64,000 nt of DNA, taken from Sphingobacteriales bacterium (lineage in GTDB: Bacteria > Bacteroidota > Bacteroidia > Chitinophagales > Chitinophagaceae). A model generated the notes under the pieces. It had not been told where the DNA came from, searched no databases, and saw only the letters and a list, made by a program, of their open reading frames with translations. Below, in pieces: positions 8,747 through 17,027 of the stretch. The DNA lies in the NCBI GenBank assembly GCA_016200915.1, contig JACQDV010000039.1:1-64000 (forward strand), given 5' to 3'. The translations under genes and the position numbers were made by a program. The first letter of the stretch is position 1. Each line of letters opens with the position of its first letter.

Positions 8747-8993
8747 GAAAGGTTTAAAAAAATTATCTTTACAAATACAAAAAAACTATCCCGCCTTCAG
8801 CTATGCTACCACCAAATCTAAAAAAAATCACAAAAAAGAGGATTCATCTCACTTTAAATTTATCATTACCCAACTGGATGATGAAAGAGAGGTTGTTTTA
8901 TTAAGAGAAAATATTAACCGGCAAGCTTATCTTAAAGCACTCAGCAGTTACATCCATTTAAAGAGATTGTTTCGCCGCAAAAAAACAAAATAA
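8733..8993 (+). pseudogene. Unrecognised open frame without a usual start codon, possible gene remnant
   Basis: The frame is open from 8733, inside the CRISPR repeat, to a TAA at 8991-8993. It has no ATG, GTG or TTG start. The last 60 codons look protein-like: a charged helix around HFKFIITQLDDEREVVLL, then a basic tail ending LFRRKKTK. I do not recognise the family. It could be the 3' end of a decayed gene, perhaps connected with the CRISPR relic, or chance coding-like sequence. No other gene is apparent in 8548-9008. Confidence 0.3.
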
Positions 8994-9008
8994 TACTGTT
9001 TTTATTAC

Positions 9009-9641
9009 TTATATCCGTTCTGTCACCACTTCCACCTCATACAAGGCATTAAACAAATAAACAGTGCCGGTTCTTAGTTCAATACATTTATAACGTTTAC
9101 GCAATTTCTCCATCCGTTTAAACACTCTTCCGTCTTTGGTGCGGAATAAATTTCCATCCATCAGTTCTTCCACCAGCTTTACACCATTCTTCCGTTCGGT
9201 TACATCATATTTGCGCAGCACCCTTGTCAAATGTTCTTCGCCACAGGTGGTGGCTGCAGGGTTTTGTAATGATTTAAGCAAAGCCTTTTCTATATCGGCA
9301 GGAAATAATTTATGCAATAAGAATTGTGCCAGCAGTTTGCTGTATTCATTCTTCCATTCTTTACCATGTGCGGCTGCCAGGTAACCATAATTATCAAACG
9401 TGAGCAGGTGAGCCAACTCATGCAGTAACGTAACTAAAAATGCATAGGGGTTTAAATTACCATTTACACTAATGCGGTGATTTTTTCCATCCACTGCATT
9501 ACGGTAATCGCCTAATAATGTTTCCCGCTGACGGGTAATGGTGAGATGAACTTTGTACTGAACCAGGTATTGTACTACAGGTTGGTAGGCACCCGGGGGT
9601 AAAAATTGCTGTAAAGCATTAAGAGGAGTTTCTTTCTTCAC
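9009..9641 (-). CDS. SprT-like zinc metalloprotease-domain protein
   Basis: A putative zinc peptidase of the SprT/Spartan-like family, cytoplasmic, target unknown. HELAH, followed by a second His in HGKEW, forms the HExxH-type zinc site about residues 75-100. The C-terminal part carries the basic segment KRYKCIELRTG, resembling the zinc-ribbon position of SprT proteins but without Cys pairs. A GTG at 9641 (VKKETPLNALQ) is chosen over the ATG at 9683 because family proteins begin with this helix. Even so it overlaps the upstream gene by 23 bp. The four genes upstream run in the same direction. Confidence 0.75.
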   Translation of the reverse strand: MKKETPLNALQQFLPPGAYQPVVQYLVQYKVHLTITRQRETLLGDYRNAVDGKNHRISVNGNLNPYAFLVTLLHELAHLLTFDNYGYLAAAHGKEWKNEYSKLLAQFLLHKLFPADIEKALLKSLQNPAATTCGEEHLTRVLRKYDVTERKNGVKLVEELMDGNLFRTKDGRVFKRMEKLRKRYKCIELRTGTVYLFNALYEVEVVTERI

Positions 9642-10014
9642 TTTTTTGTTGTTTAACCGTACGCATAGCGTACTTAACATCAATAACAGTATATATCACA
9701 TACAATAGCAGGCAGGTAATAACAGCTTCTTTATTAAATGGTTTTATAATTAAAGCATACAATATAACTGCTGCCATTATTACAAACATCTTCAGCATGG
9801 TACCGGCATAAACACTCCGTACAAATGCATTAGGATTTTTATCAGCAGCGCCTTTTGCATGAAACCATGAACTTAATAAAGTAACTAAGAATAAAAGCAG
9901 GTTACCGGCAAATAAAATGATTACATCAAAACCCCGGGCTTCCAATTGATTTCTTAATGTAAAAATGATGAGGGTAATGATTGCAAATAAAAAAAGCAGT
10001 AATCGTACCGGCAT
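9619..10014 (-). CDS. Small four-helix membrane protein, AtpI-like
   Basis: A 131-residue integral membrane protein with four predicted helices (about 4-20, 28-50, 72-92, 96-116) and a charged C-terminal tail. I do not recognise a named family. It lies 3 bp after an AtpZ/AtpI-family gene. In many Bacteroidota a similar pair precedes the F0 genes of ATP synthase, but here no atp gene follows; the SprT-like gene does. A role in ATP synthase assembly is an inference from context only. Confidence 0.65.
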   Translation of the reverse strand: MPVRLLLFLFAIITLIIFTLRNQLEARGFDVIILFAGNLLLFLVTLLSSWFHAKGAADKNPNAFVRSVYAGTMLKMFVIMAAVILYALIIKPFNKEAVITCLLLYVIYTVIDVKYAMRTVKQQKSEERNSS

Positions 10015-10017
10015 AAA

Positions 10018-10248
10018 TTATTTTTTGGGGGCTGTGTCTTTTACAATTTTATACAATATAACGGTTAGTACTGCTAATGGTAATAACCAGCCCAGCAAAG
10101 GAAAGGAAATTTTCAACCATTTATTTGCTTTAATGCCGGCAAATACTGCCAGCCCTAAAGAAACAATTAACTGCCCCCCAAGCGAAGCATATTTCAGCAA
10201 TAAATATGAATTGTTCTGTTGTTTATCCTTTTTATCCGGCAAGGACAT
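10018..10248 (-). CDS. AtpZ/AtpI family protein
   Basis: A 76-residue membrane protein with two helices (about 23-40 and 50-68). The first contains the family pattern YASLGGQLIVSLGLAVFAGIKANKWL. Relatives help assemble the c-ring or supply magnesium to the F0 sector. It overlaps the bactofilin gene by 17 bp, so the two are probably translated together. It is separated from any atp operon in this window. Confidence 0.8.
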   Translation of the reverse strand: MSLPDKKDKQQNNSYLLLKYASLGGQLIVSLGLAVFAGIKANKWLKISFPLLGWLLPLAVLTVILYKIVKDTAPKK

Positions 10249-10699
10249 TTTCTGGTGGTTTATTTACATAAGGTGTGCTGCCCGGTTCGTTTTTAAGTGC
10301 ATTACTGCCGCTTTTGGCTACCGCTGCTTTACCCATATGGCAACTACCATTAAATGAGGCAGAAGGTTCAACCTGTAACTGACCGGTATAAATATCGCCA
10401 TCTACTTCAGCTTTACCTTTCAGGTTCAGCAGATCGGTTACTACTATCTTTCCGGAAACTTTGCCCATTACATCGGCCTGTTTTGCTTCAATATCGCCCT
10501 GGATTTTTCCATCAGGACCTAATATTACTTTAGAACCCGAATGAACATTGCCTTTAAGCAATCCATCAATACGAATGTCGCCATCGCATTTAATGTTGCC
10601 GGTAATTTCTGTGCCTGCTGCAATAATGCTGGCTGTGCCGCCATTTGTTTTTGTTGTTGGCTCCATAGGTGTTTCTTTAGTTTTAGAAGATGAAAACAT
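10232..10699 (-). CDS. Bactofilin (polymer-forming cytoskeletal protein)
   Basis: A 155-residue cytoskeletal protein that self-assembles into filaments and often recruits cell-wall enzymes. The central domain (about 22-120) shows the beta-helix rhythm GTEITGNIKCDGDIRIDG, LKGNVHSGSKVILGPDG and IQGDIEAKQADVMGKVSGKI. Flexible tails rich in Pro, Thr and Asn flank it. The neighbouring upstream gene encodes an M23-type membrane anchor, fitting the common bactofilin and peptidase pairing in cell-shape modules. Confidence 0.92.
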   Translation of the reverse strand: MFSSSKTKETPMEPTTKTNGGTASIIAAGTEITGNIKCDGDIRIDGLLKGNVHSGSKVILGPDGKIQGDIEAKQADVMGKVSGKIVVTDLLNLKGKAEVDGDIYTGQLQVEPSASFNGSCHMGKAAVAKSGSNALKNEPGSTPYVNKPPENVLAG

Positions 10700-10718
10700 A
10701 AGCTACGTTTTATATTGG

Positions 10719-11114
10719 TTATTCGTTTGTTTTCTCTACCTCCGGCACTTTAAGCTGCGTTGTATCCAGCTTAGCATTGCTTTGTCCGCTTAATACGGTT
10801 TTCAAACTGGTGAGGTACTGGTCTTTCTGTTTGGCCGACTGTTCTAATGAATCTACTCTTATTTTCAACTGTTGCAATTCCTTTCGCTGCGTTTGTGTTC
10901 CATAGCCGGGCATATAGTATTTTAAATCGGTAAATACGATCAATGCCACCGTCAGGCCCACTAACAACACAAATATTGTGCAAAAAGCTACATAGACACT
11001 AAGTCTTGATAATTTAAACGTAACAACTTCCTCGTAAGTATCATCGTTCATAATTACCAGCCGGTACCGGTTCCGCAGGCGTTTCCATGTTTTTGAAGGA
11101 TCAAATAGTGCCAT
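10719..11114 (-). CDS. Membrane anchor and coiled coil of an M23-type protein, no peptidase domain
   Basis: 131 residues. A cytosolic segment (WKRLRNRYRLVIMNDDTYEE, about 10-30) leads into one transmembrane helix (about 42-64), then YYMPGYG, then a coiled coil (about 75-115). From memory this is the N-terminal portion of Bacteroidota M23 family metallopeptidases, which normally continue into a LytM domain. Here the frame stops after the coiled coil. It may be a naturally short scaffold that positions bactofilin (19 bp downstream), or a truncated gene. The start codon abuts a heptamer repeat. Confidence 0.7.
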   Translation of the reverse strand: MALFDPSKTWKRLRNRYRLVIMNDDTYEEVVTFKLSRLSVYVAFCTIFVLLVGLTVALIVFTDLKYYMPGYGTQTQRKELQQLKIRVDSLEQSAKQKDQYLTSLKTVLSGQSNAKLDTTQLKVPEVEKTNE

Positions 11115-11160
11115 ACTGGTTGCTTGTTACTGGTTACTGGATACTGGTTGCAGGTTATTT
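11112..11160. repeat. Heptamer tandem repeat abutting the start codon of the M23-type anchor gene
   Basis: Seven consecutive 7-bp units (CATACTG, GTTGCTT, GTTACTG, GTTACTG, GATACTG, GTTGCAG, GTTATTT). The first contains the complement of the ATG at 11114, so the array is the 5' untranslated leader of the minus-strand gene. Confidence 0.8.
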
Positions 11161-11303
11161 AATTAATTACCCATTAAACCTTTAAACCTTAAACTTCACT
11201 AAAATTAGCCATTTTGTAAATGCCGGACTGTAAGGGGATAAAAATAACCGTATTTTTAAAATATTTTTGTTGAAATTCAGTTATTAAGAGAGATTTTTCA
11301 GGC

Positions 11304-14300
11304 ATGTCCATAACGACCCGGAACATTATCGTCAGCTTACTGCTTATTATCCTCTCCATACATGGTTTACAAGCCAGTGCACAGGAAGGTGTGCCTATTG
11401 AAGTAAAGAAGCCCAAAAAGTTTGAAGACAAAATTTTAAAGTCTGAAAAAACCGGTGAAAAAAAGTTTACCCTGCCCCGCCGTTTTATGAATAACCTTGG
11501 CAGTCATTATAACTTTTATTTTAATGCCCAAAACAAATTCAACGCCATTATTGACCGGGCTAAAGAATCACAACGGGACGATTACAACAAACTTCTTTCC
11601 TTTTATGGCTATTCATTAGACAATACTGCTAACGACAGAACTGAAATAGATTCTATCCTTCTTAAATGTACTGCCGGCATTTTATTACATGACCTGCGCA
11701 GCGACTGGGTGGATAACTTATACCTGCTTATTGGTAAAGCTTATTTGCTGAGAAAAGATTTTGACTCGGCCGGAATGACCTTTCAATACATTAACTATAA
11801 TTTTCATCCGAGCAGAAAAGAGACCGATAAAGTTTATATCGGTTCCAATACCAATGGCAATACAGGATCAACCAATGTGGTAAACAAAGAGAAAACAGAT
11901 ATATACCATAAAGTATTTACCACTGCGCCCAGCCGTAATGATGCATTATTGTGGCAGGCAAGAAATTTTATTGAACAGGATCAACTGATCAATGCTTCTG
12001 CCCTGCTTTCTTTACTGAAAACGGATGTAAACTTTCCTTCCAGACTTAATCCTTTTTATAATGAACAGCAGGCTTACATGTTCTATAAACAGGAGCTGTG
12101 GGACAGTGCCTCCATCTATTTTGAAAAAGCATTGGATAATGCTGATAACCGCCAGGATCTTGCCCGTCGTGAATATTTGCTGGCACAGATGCTGACAAAA
12201 GCAAACAAAAACAAGGAGGCTTCCAAATATTATAATAAAGCCAGTAGCCATACCACTAATTTGCTGATGGCAATCTTTGCTGATCTCAACGAAGCACAGT
12301 TAGTTCGTGGAACCGATGAAAAAGATATCAAATCCACAATTGATGATCTGTTGAAGATGGCACGCCGGGATAAGTATGATGCTTACCGTGACCTGCTTTA
12401 CTATTCAGCAGCACAGCTTCAGCTTAAGATAAAAGACACTGCAGGCGCTGTTAAATCGTATCAAAAATCTATTGACAAATCAGTACCTCCGGCATTTGAA
12501 TATCATAATAAATCCTTTTTACAGCTGTCTGATATTGCCTTTTCACAAAAACAATACAGGCTTGCTGCTTCTTTAATTGATAGTGTGCAACTGACTGATG
12601 AATCATTAGCTGATAAGCAGGAAGAGATTGAAAGAAGAAAACTTATCCTGCATCAAATAGCAAGACGTGCAGGTATGGTTGACCGTGAGGATAGCTTGCA
12701 AAAATTGGCTAAAATACCGGAAGCTGATTTAGAAGCATATTTAAAAAAATTAGTCAGGCGTTTAAGAAAGGAACAAGGTTTAAAAGAAGAACCGGCAGTG
12801 CTTACGCCCATCAACCCTGCCGTAACAAAGTTCGGCGGCGTTAATACAACAGGTGACTTGTTTGGTGGAGGAGGAATTACTGACAGAAGCGGTGAATGGT
12901 ATTTCTATAATGCAGCAGCCAAAGCAAGAGGGTTTACTGAATTTAAAACCAAGTGGGGTAAACGCCCCAATATTGATAACTGGCGCAGAATGGGTGCCGT
13001 TAACAGCAGCATTTCATCCTTTGCCGGCGGGCAGGAAGAAAGCAAAGAAGATTCAGCATATGATAAATCAAATGGTGAATTATCAGTTGATGCATTAAAG
13101 GCAAATATTCCGTTTACTCCCGAAAAATTAAAAGTATCAAACGATACTATCTCTTCTTCTTTGTTTGATTTAGGAAGCATTTATGAAAATTCATTGGAAG
13201 ATTATAGTGCAGCGGCTGAAACTTATGAGCAACTGTACAATCGTTTCCCTAATGATTCAAATATCAGCGCTACGCTTTTCAATCTTTATTACTGTTATTT
13301 AAAAGCTGGTAATAAAGAGAAAAGCGATTATTATAAAAAATTATTGCAAAGTCAGCATGGCGAAAGTGTTTACAATAAAACTATAACTGCATACGAAAGT
13401 GGCGCCAATCAATCGCAACCACAAAAAAGCCCGGTTACTCAAAAATATGAGGAGATATACGACCTGATGCTATCGGGTAAATTTGACCAGGCATTGGAAG
13501 AAAAGAAAAAAGTACAGGAAGAATATCCTAATAATAAATGGAATCCACAGTTGCTTTATATTGAAGCGATCTATCATATCAAAAACCGTCATGATAGTTT
13601 AGCCAATGAAGTGCTGGATAATATCATCACTAATTTCCCTACTTCACCCCTGTTTGAAAAAGCACAAACAATGAAAGAAGTGCTGAGCAAAAGAAGGGAA
13701 ATTGAAGGTTACTTAACCAATCTGCAGGTAACCCGAAATGAAGAAGAACAGGTAGTTATTCCTGAAGAAGTAAAGAATTTATCTACAGCCAAAAATCAAA
13801 ACGATCTTGCTGCAAAACCTAAACAACAGGTAACCACTCAGCAGGATAAACCTAAAGTTGCACAGCCCGTAACTGTACAGGCAAAGAAAGACAGTGTAGC
13901 AGTAAAACCTGTTGAAGCAGTAAAGGCTTATGTTTTCAACCCTCAATCACAATACCTGGTATTAATGATACTGGAAAATGTAGATGGAATTTATGTTAAC
14001 GAAAGCCGCAATGCATTTAACCGCTACAACAGTTCGTACCATGGAGCACAGGACATACAGGTTAGCGGTATTAAATTAAATGATACTACCGCTTTAAATA
14101 TTTTCAGCCAGTTTCCCGATGTATTAAAAGCCACCGATTATGCTTTGGAACTGAGAGACCGTACCAAACAAATTGTTCCCTGGCTCAAAGGTGGTAAGTA
14201 TAGTTATATCATTATATCTGCTGAGAATCTTGACCTGTTAAAATCAAGAAAAGATATGCCGGAATACCGTCGTTTCCTGGAACAATACCTGCCTGGTAAA

Positions 14301-14306
14301 TTTTAA
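11304..14306 (+). CDS. porW: TPR protein of the PorW/SprE family (type IX secretion / gliding)
   Basis: A 1000-residue exported tetratricopeptide protein. In the family these are periplasmic T9SS components needed for secretion and gliding, joining the PorKN ring to the translocon. The N-terminal block (HYNFYFNAQNKFNAIIDRAK, then HDLRSDWVDNLYLLIGKAYLLRKDFDSAGMTFQYINY) is the characteristic SprE-like start. TPR-like helices run through about 800. A low-complexity Lys/Gln/Val linker (about 805-865) precedes a conserved C-terminal domain ending RRFLEQYLPGKF. The signal peptide ends ASAQ without a lipobox Cys, unlike the lipoproteins usual in the family. The T9SS substrates in the window fit this role. 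Confidence 0.75.
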   Translation: MSITTRNIIVSLLLIILSIHGLQASAQEGVPIEVKKPKKFEDKILKSEKTGEKKFTLPRRFMNNLGSHYNFYFNAQNKFNAIIDRAKESQRDDYNKLLSFYGYSLDNTANDRTEIDSILLKCTAGILLHDLRSDWVDNLYLLIGKAYLLRKDFDSAGMTFQYINYNFHPSRKETDKVYIGSNTNGNTGSTNVVNKEKTDIYHKVFTTAPSRNDALLWQARNFIEQDQLINASALLSLLKTDVNFPSRLNPFYNEQQAYMFYKQELWDSASIYFEKALDNADNRQDLARREYLLAQMLTKANKNKEASKYYNKASSHTTNLLMAIFADLNEAQLVRGTDEKDIKSTIDDLLKMARRDKYDAYRDLLYYSAAQLQLKIKDTAGAVKSYQKSIDKSVPPAFEYHNKSFLQLSDIAFSQKQYRLAASLIDSVQLTDESLADKQEEIERRKLILHQIARRAGMVDREDSLQKLAKIPEADLEAYLKKLVRRLRKEQGLKEEPAVLTPINPAVTKFGGVNTTGDLFGGGGITDRSGEWYFYNAAAKARGFTEFKTKWGKRPNIDNWRRMGAVNSSISSFAGGQEESKEDSAYDKSNGELSVDALKANIPFTPEKLKVSNDTISSSLFDLGSIYENSLEDYSAAAETYEQLYNRFPNDSNISATLFNLYYCYLKAGNKEKSDYYKKLLQSQHGESVYNKTITAYESGANQSQPQKSPVTQKYEEIYDLMLSGKFDQALEEKKKVQEEYPNNKWNPQLLYIEAIYHIKNRHDSLANEVLDNIITNFPTSPLFEKAQTMKEVLSKRREIEGYLTNLQVTRNEEEQVVIPEEVKNLSTAKNQNDLAAKPKQQVTTQQDKPKVAQPVTVQAKKDSVAVKPVEAVKAYVFNPQSQYLVLMILENVDGIYVNESRNAFNRYNSSYHGAQDIQVSGIKLNDTTALNIFSQFPDVLKATDYALELRDRTKQIVPWLKGGKYSYIIISAENLDLLKSRKDMPEYRRFLEQYLPGKF

Positions 14307-14400
14307 CGTAATCGCATCTTATTACAGCAATTCTTTTTCATAGTTTTGGCCCTATATTGGCTATTAAAATTGATTGTCAAAAGTCTTTTTTTGCGAAAGT

Positions 14401-14496
14401 TTAACCACAAAGCACACAATGAAAAGAAAAGCATTAAGTTCACAAAGAAGTATAACTTGTGTTCTTTGTGCCAAACTTTGTGAACCTTGTGGTTAA
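14401..14496. repeat. Dispersed palindromic intergenic repeat (CACAAAG type)
   Basis: A 96-bp imperfect inverted repeat begins TTAACCACAAAG and ends CTTGTGGTTAA, with CACAAAG / CTTTGTG blocks inside. This repeat type is widespread between genes of environmental bacteria and gives spurious His-Lys-rich frames. It lies in the gap before the PBP gene. Confidence 0.75.
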
Positions 14497-14540
14497 TCAC
14501 ATTAATTTTAAATGGCGGACAAAACCCTCAACTCATTATT

Positions 14541-16931
14541 ATGAAAAATTCAGTTCGATACCTGTGGCGGATATTCTTTATAGGATGGGGAGCAATTGTA
14601 TTACTGATTTTACTCATCAATTTTGGGCTGTTTGGCAAACTTCCTTCATTAGAAGAATTAGAGAATCCTTCTGCATCATTAGCCAGCGAAGTAATTGCTT
14701 CCGATGGTACGGTGATGGGTAAATATTATTTCCAGGATCGCTCCAATGTTGAATACAAAGACATCTCCCCTACTGTCATCAATGCATTGATCGCAACAGA
14801 AGACGAACGTTTTTATGAGCATAGCGGAATTGATGGAAAAAGTATTGCCCGTGCAATTGTAAGATTGGGAAGTGATGGTGGAGGCAGTACCATTACACAG
14901 CAATTAGCAAAAAATTTATTAGAGCAGGGTAACAAGAATATTGTAAAAAGGGTAATCGAAAAAATAAAAGAATGGATTGTAGCGGTTAAGCTGGAAAGAA
15001 ATTTCACTAAAGAAGAAATACTGGCTTTATATCTTAATACCGTTCCATACGGAAATGAAATTTATGGAATACGCAATGCTGCCAAAACTTATTTTCAGAA
15101 AGAACCTGATCGGTTATCAGTGGAAGAAGCTGCGGTATTGGTAGGTATGCTCAAGGGCAATACACTATATAATCCATTGCGTAATCCTGAAAGAGCGTTT
15201 AACCGCCGCAATACAGTGTTAGATCAAATGGTGAAAGCAAATAAATTAGCTGCGCCTGAAGCAGAACGGTTAAAAGGCAAACCCATTCAGCTTAATTATA
15301 AAAAATTAGATGAGAATACAGGTTTTGCTCCCTACTTCCGTGATGTGCTGAGAGATGAAATGAAAAAATGGTGTGCCGATCATAAAAAACAAAATGACAA
15401 ACCCTATAATTTATATACTGATGGCTTAAAAATATACACTACCATCAATCCCCGCATGCAGATGTATGCTGAGGAAGCAGTGGCCCGCCACGTAAGTGCT
15501 TTGCAGCAATCCTACAATCAGAGAGCTGATGTAAGAAACGGATCTGTATGGGATGGACATGAATCAATATTGGAACGAGCAATGAAGGATAGTGATCGTT
15601 ATAATAAAATGAAAGAAGATGGCGCCAGTGAGGCAGAAATAAAAAAAGCTTTCCATACCAAAGTAAAGATGAAAGTGTTTGCGTGGAATCAAAAAAGGGA
15701 GAAGGATACTATTATGACGCCGATGGATTCCATCAAATATCACCGTACCATGATACAATCTTCCTTTATGGCAATGGATCCAATCACCGGTGAAGTAAAA
15801 GCATGGGTTGGTGGTATTAACTTTAAAACATATAAACTCGATCATGCTAATCCAAGAGTAAGAAGACAAGTAGGCTCTACCTTCAAACCAATTTTATATA
15901 CACTCGCTGTTGAAAATGGTTTTACGCCTGACCAGGAATTACCACCAGGTCCAATCAATTTAGGGGGTAAAATAATTACGGGTGGCGGTGGGCCGATGTA
16001 TGTGTGCTTAGCTAAATCATTAAACCCGGGTGCTGCTTATTTAATGAATCAATTTGGAGTAAATGCCACTATTGATTTTGCAAAGAAATGTGGTATCACT
16101 GCTGATCTTCCTCCTTATCCTTCTATCGCATTAGGTGCCGGTGATATTTCTTTATATGAAATGATGAGAGCTTATACGATGTTCCCCGGTGGAAGTTTTA
16201 ATACCAAACCCTATTACATTACTCGCATTGAAGACAGAAACGGAAATGTGTTAGCAGCCTTTGCTCCTGAACGTAAACAAGTGATCAGTGAAGTGAGTGC
16301 TTATACAATGGTGAAGATGATGGGTGGCGCCACACAAATTGGTACAGCCCGTCGTTTGCCCGGCTTATTGGGAAGAACAGTAGAGATGGGATGTAAAACC
16401 GGAACAACCAATGATAATCAGGATTGCTGGTTTATGGGTTATACTCCGCAATTGTTAGCTGGCTCATGGGTGGGTTGTGATGATCCATTTTTAAAAATGC
16501 AGGGTGATGGTGCCAGAATTGCCATGCCTGAGTGGGCTTATTTCTTTGACAAAGTTTATAATGATAAAACATTAGGAATTGATCCCGAAGCAAGATTTGT
16601 AAAACCTGCAGCAGCTGATAATCCTGCAATATTAGACTGGTCAAATCCAGACTTAAATAAAATACCCGATGCTGAAGGTGAATATGTAGGTAATGGAAGT
16701 GAAGATGATTTTAGTAATCTTGCCCCTGTTAATAATATCGGGCCTGAATCGCAACAGTTGACAGATGAAGAAAAATCTGTTGTAAATGAGGCGAAGAAGG
16801 ATAATAAAGAAAAAGACAAACCATCCGTAGAGAAAAACCCGGCAACTGTTCCTGCAGATACAGTACCAAAGAAAAAGAAAGGGTTCTTCCAGCGTTTATT
16901 TGAAAGAAGGGATAAGAAGAAGAATGAGTAA
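14541..16931 (+). CDS. mrcA: Bifunctional class A penicillin-binding protein (PBP1A-like)
   Basis: A peptidoglycan polymerase and cross-linker with 796 residues, a short cytosolic tail and one transmembrane helix (about 12-32). The GT51 domain carries the catalytic Glu in TEDERFYEHSG (E87) and GGGSTITQQLAKNL. The transpeptidase has S446-T-F-K449, a later SLN motif and K619-T-G621. The C terminus is a Lys/Glu/Asp/Pro-rich tail of about 60 residues. The ATG at 14541 is chosen because earlier in-frame codons are repeat DNA. It stands alone and is closed by a strong terminator. Confidence 0.95.
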   Translation: MKNSVRYLWRIFFIGWGAIVLLILLINFGLFGKLPSLEELENPSASLASEVIASDGTVMGKYYFQDRSNVEYKDISPTVINALIATEDERFYEHSGIDGKSIARAIVRLGSDGGGSTITQQLAKNLLEQGNKNIVKRVIEKIKEWIVAVKLERNFTKEEILALYLNTVPYGNEIYGIRNAAKTYFQKEPDRLSVEEAAVLVGMLKGNTLYNPLRNPERAFNRRNTVLDQMVKANKLAAPEAERLKGKPIQLNYKKLDENTGFAPYFRDVLRDEMKKWCADHKKQNDKPYNLYTDGLKIYTTINPRMQMYAEEAVARHVSALQQSYNQRADVRNGSVWDGHESILERAMKDSDRYNKMKEDGASEAEIKKAFHTKVKMKVFAWNQKREKDTIMTPMDSIKYHRTMIQSSFMAMDPITGEVKAWVGGINFKTYKLDHANPRVRRQVGSTFKPILYTLAVENGFTPDQELPPGPINLGGKIITGGGGPMYVCLAKSLNPGAAYLMNQFGVNATIDFAKKCGITADLPPYPSIALGAGDISLYEMMRAYTMFPGGSFNTKPYYITRIEDRNGNVLAAFAPERKQVISEVSAYTMVKMMGGATQIGTARRLPGLLGRTVEMGCKTGTTNDNQDCWFMGYTPQLLAGSWVGCDDPFLKMQGDGARIAMPEWAYFFDKVYNDKTLGIDPEARFVKPAAADNPAILDWSNPDLNKIPDAEGEYVGNGSEDDFSNLAPVNNIGPESQQLTDEEKSVVNEAKKDNKEKDKPSVEKNPATVPADTVPKKKKGFFQRLFERRDKKKNE

Positions 16932-16942
16932 AAACATAGTTT

Positions 16943-16984
16943 AAAGAAAAGACCTCACCTGTTACAGATGAGGTCTTTTCTTTT
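16943..16984 (+). terminator. Intrinsic terminator of the PBP gene
   Basis: A perfect 15-bp stem (16943-16957 with 16969-16983) with an 11-nt loop and a T-rich 3' arm. Confidence 0.85.
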
Positions 16985-17027
16985 GAGATAATGTTGAGAT
17001 AGATTTATTTTGAATAGCACTATTTAA

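Noticed and set aside
8804-8905. ATG frame of 33 codons beside the CRISPR relic
   Set aside because: It is short, without features, and the overlapping frame ending at 8993 looks more coding-like.
9965-10357. 130-codon plus-strand frame opposite the AtpZ and bactofilin genes
   Set aside because: Antisense to three overlapping genes with clear family matches.
14303-14500. Minus-strand frame with a His-Lys-rich start
   Set aside because: It is produced by the CACAAAG palindromic repeat at 14401-14496, a known source of spurious frames.
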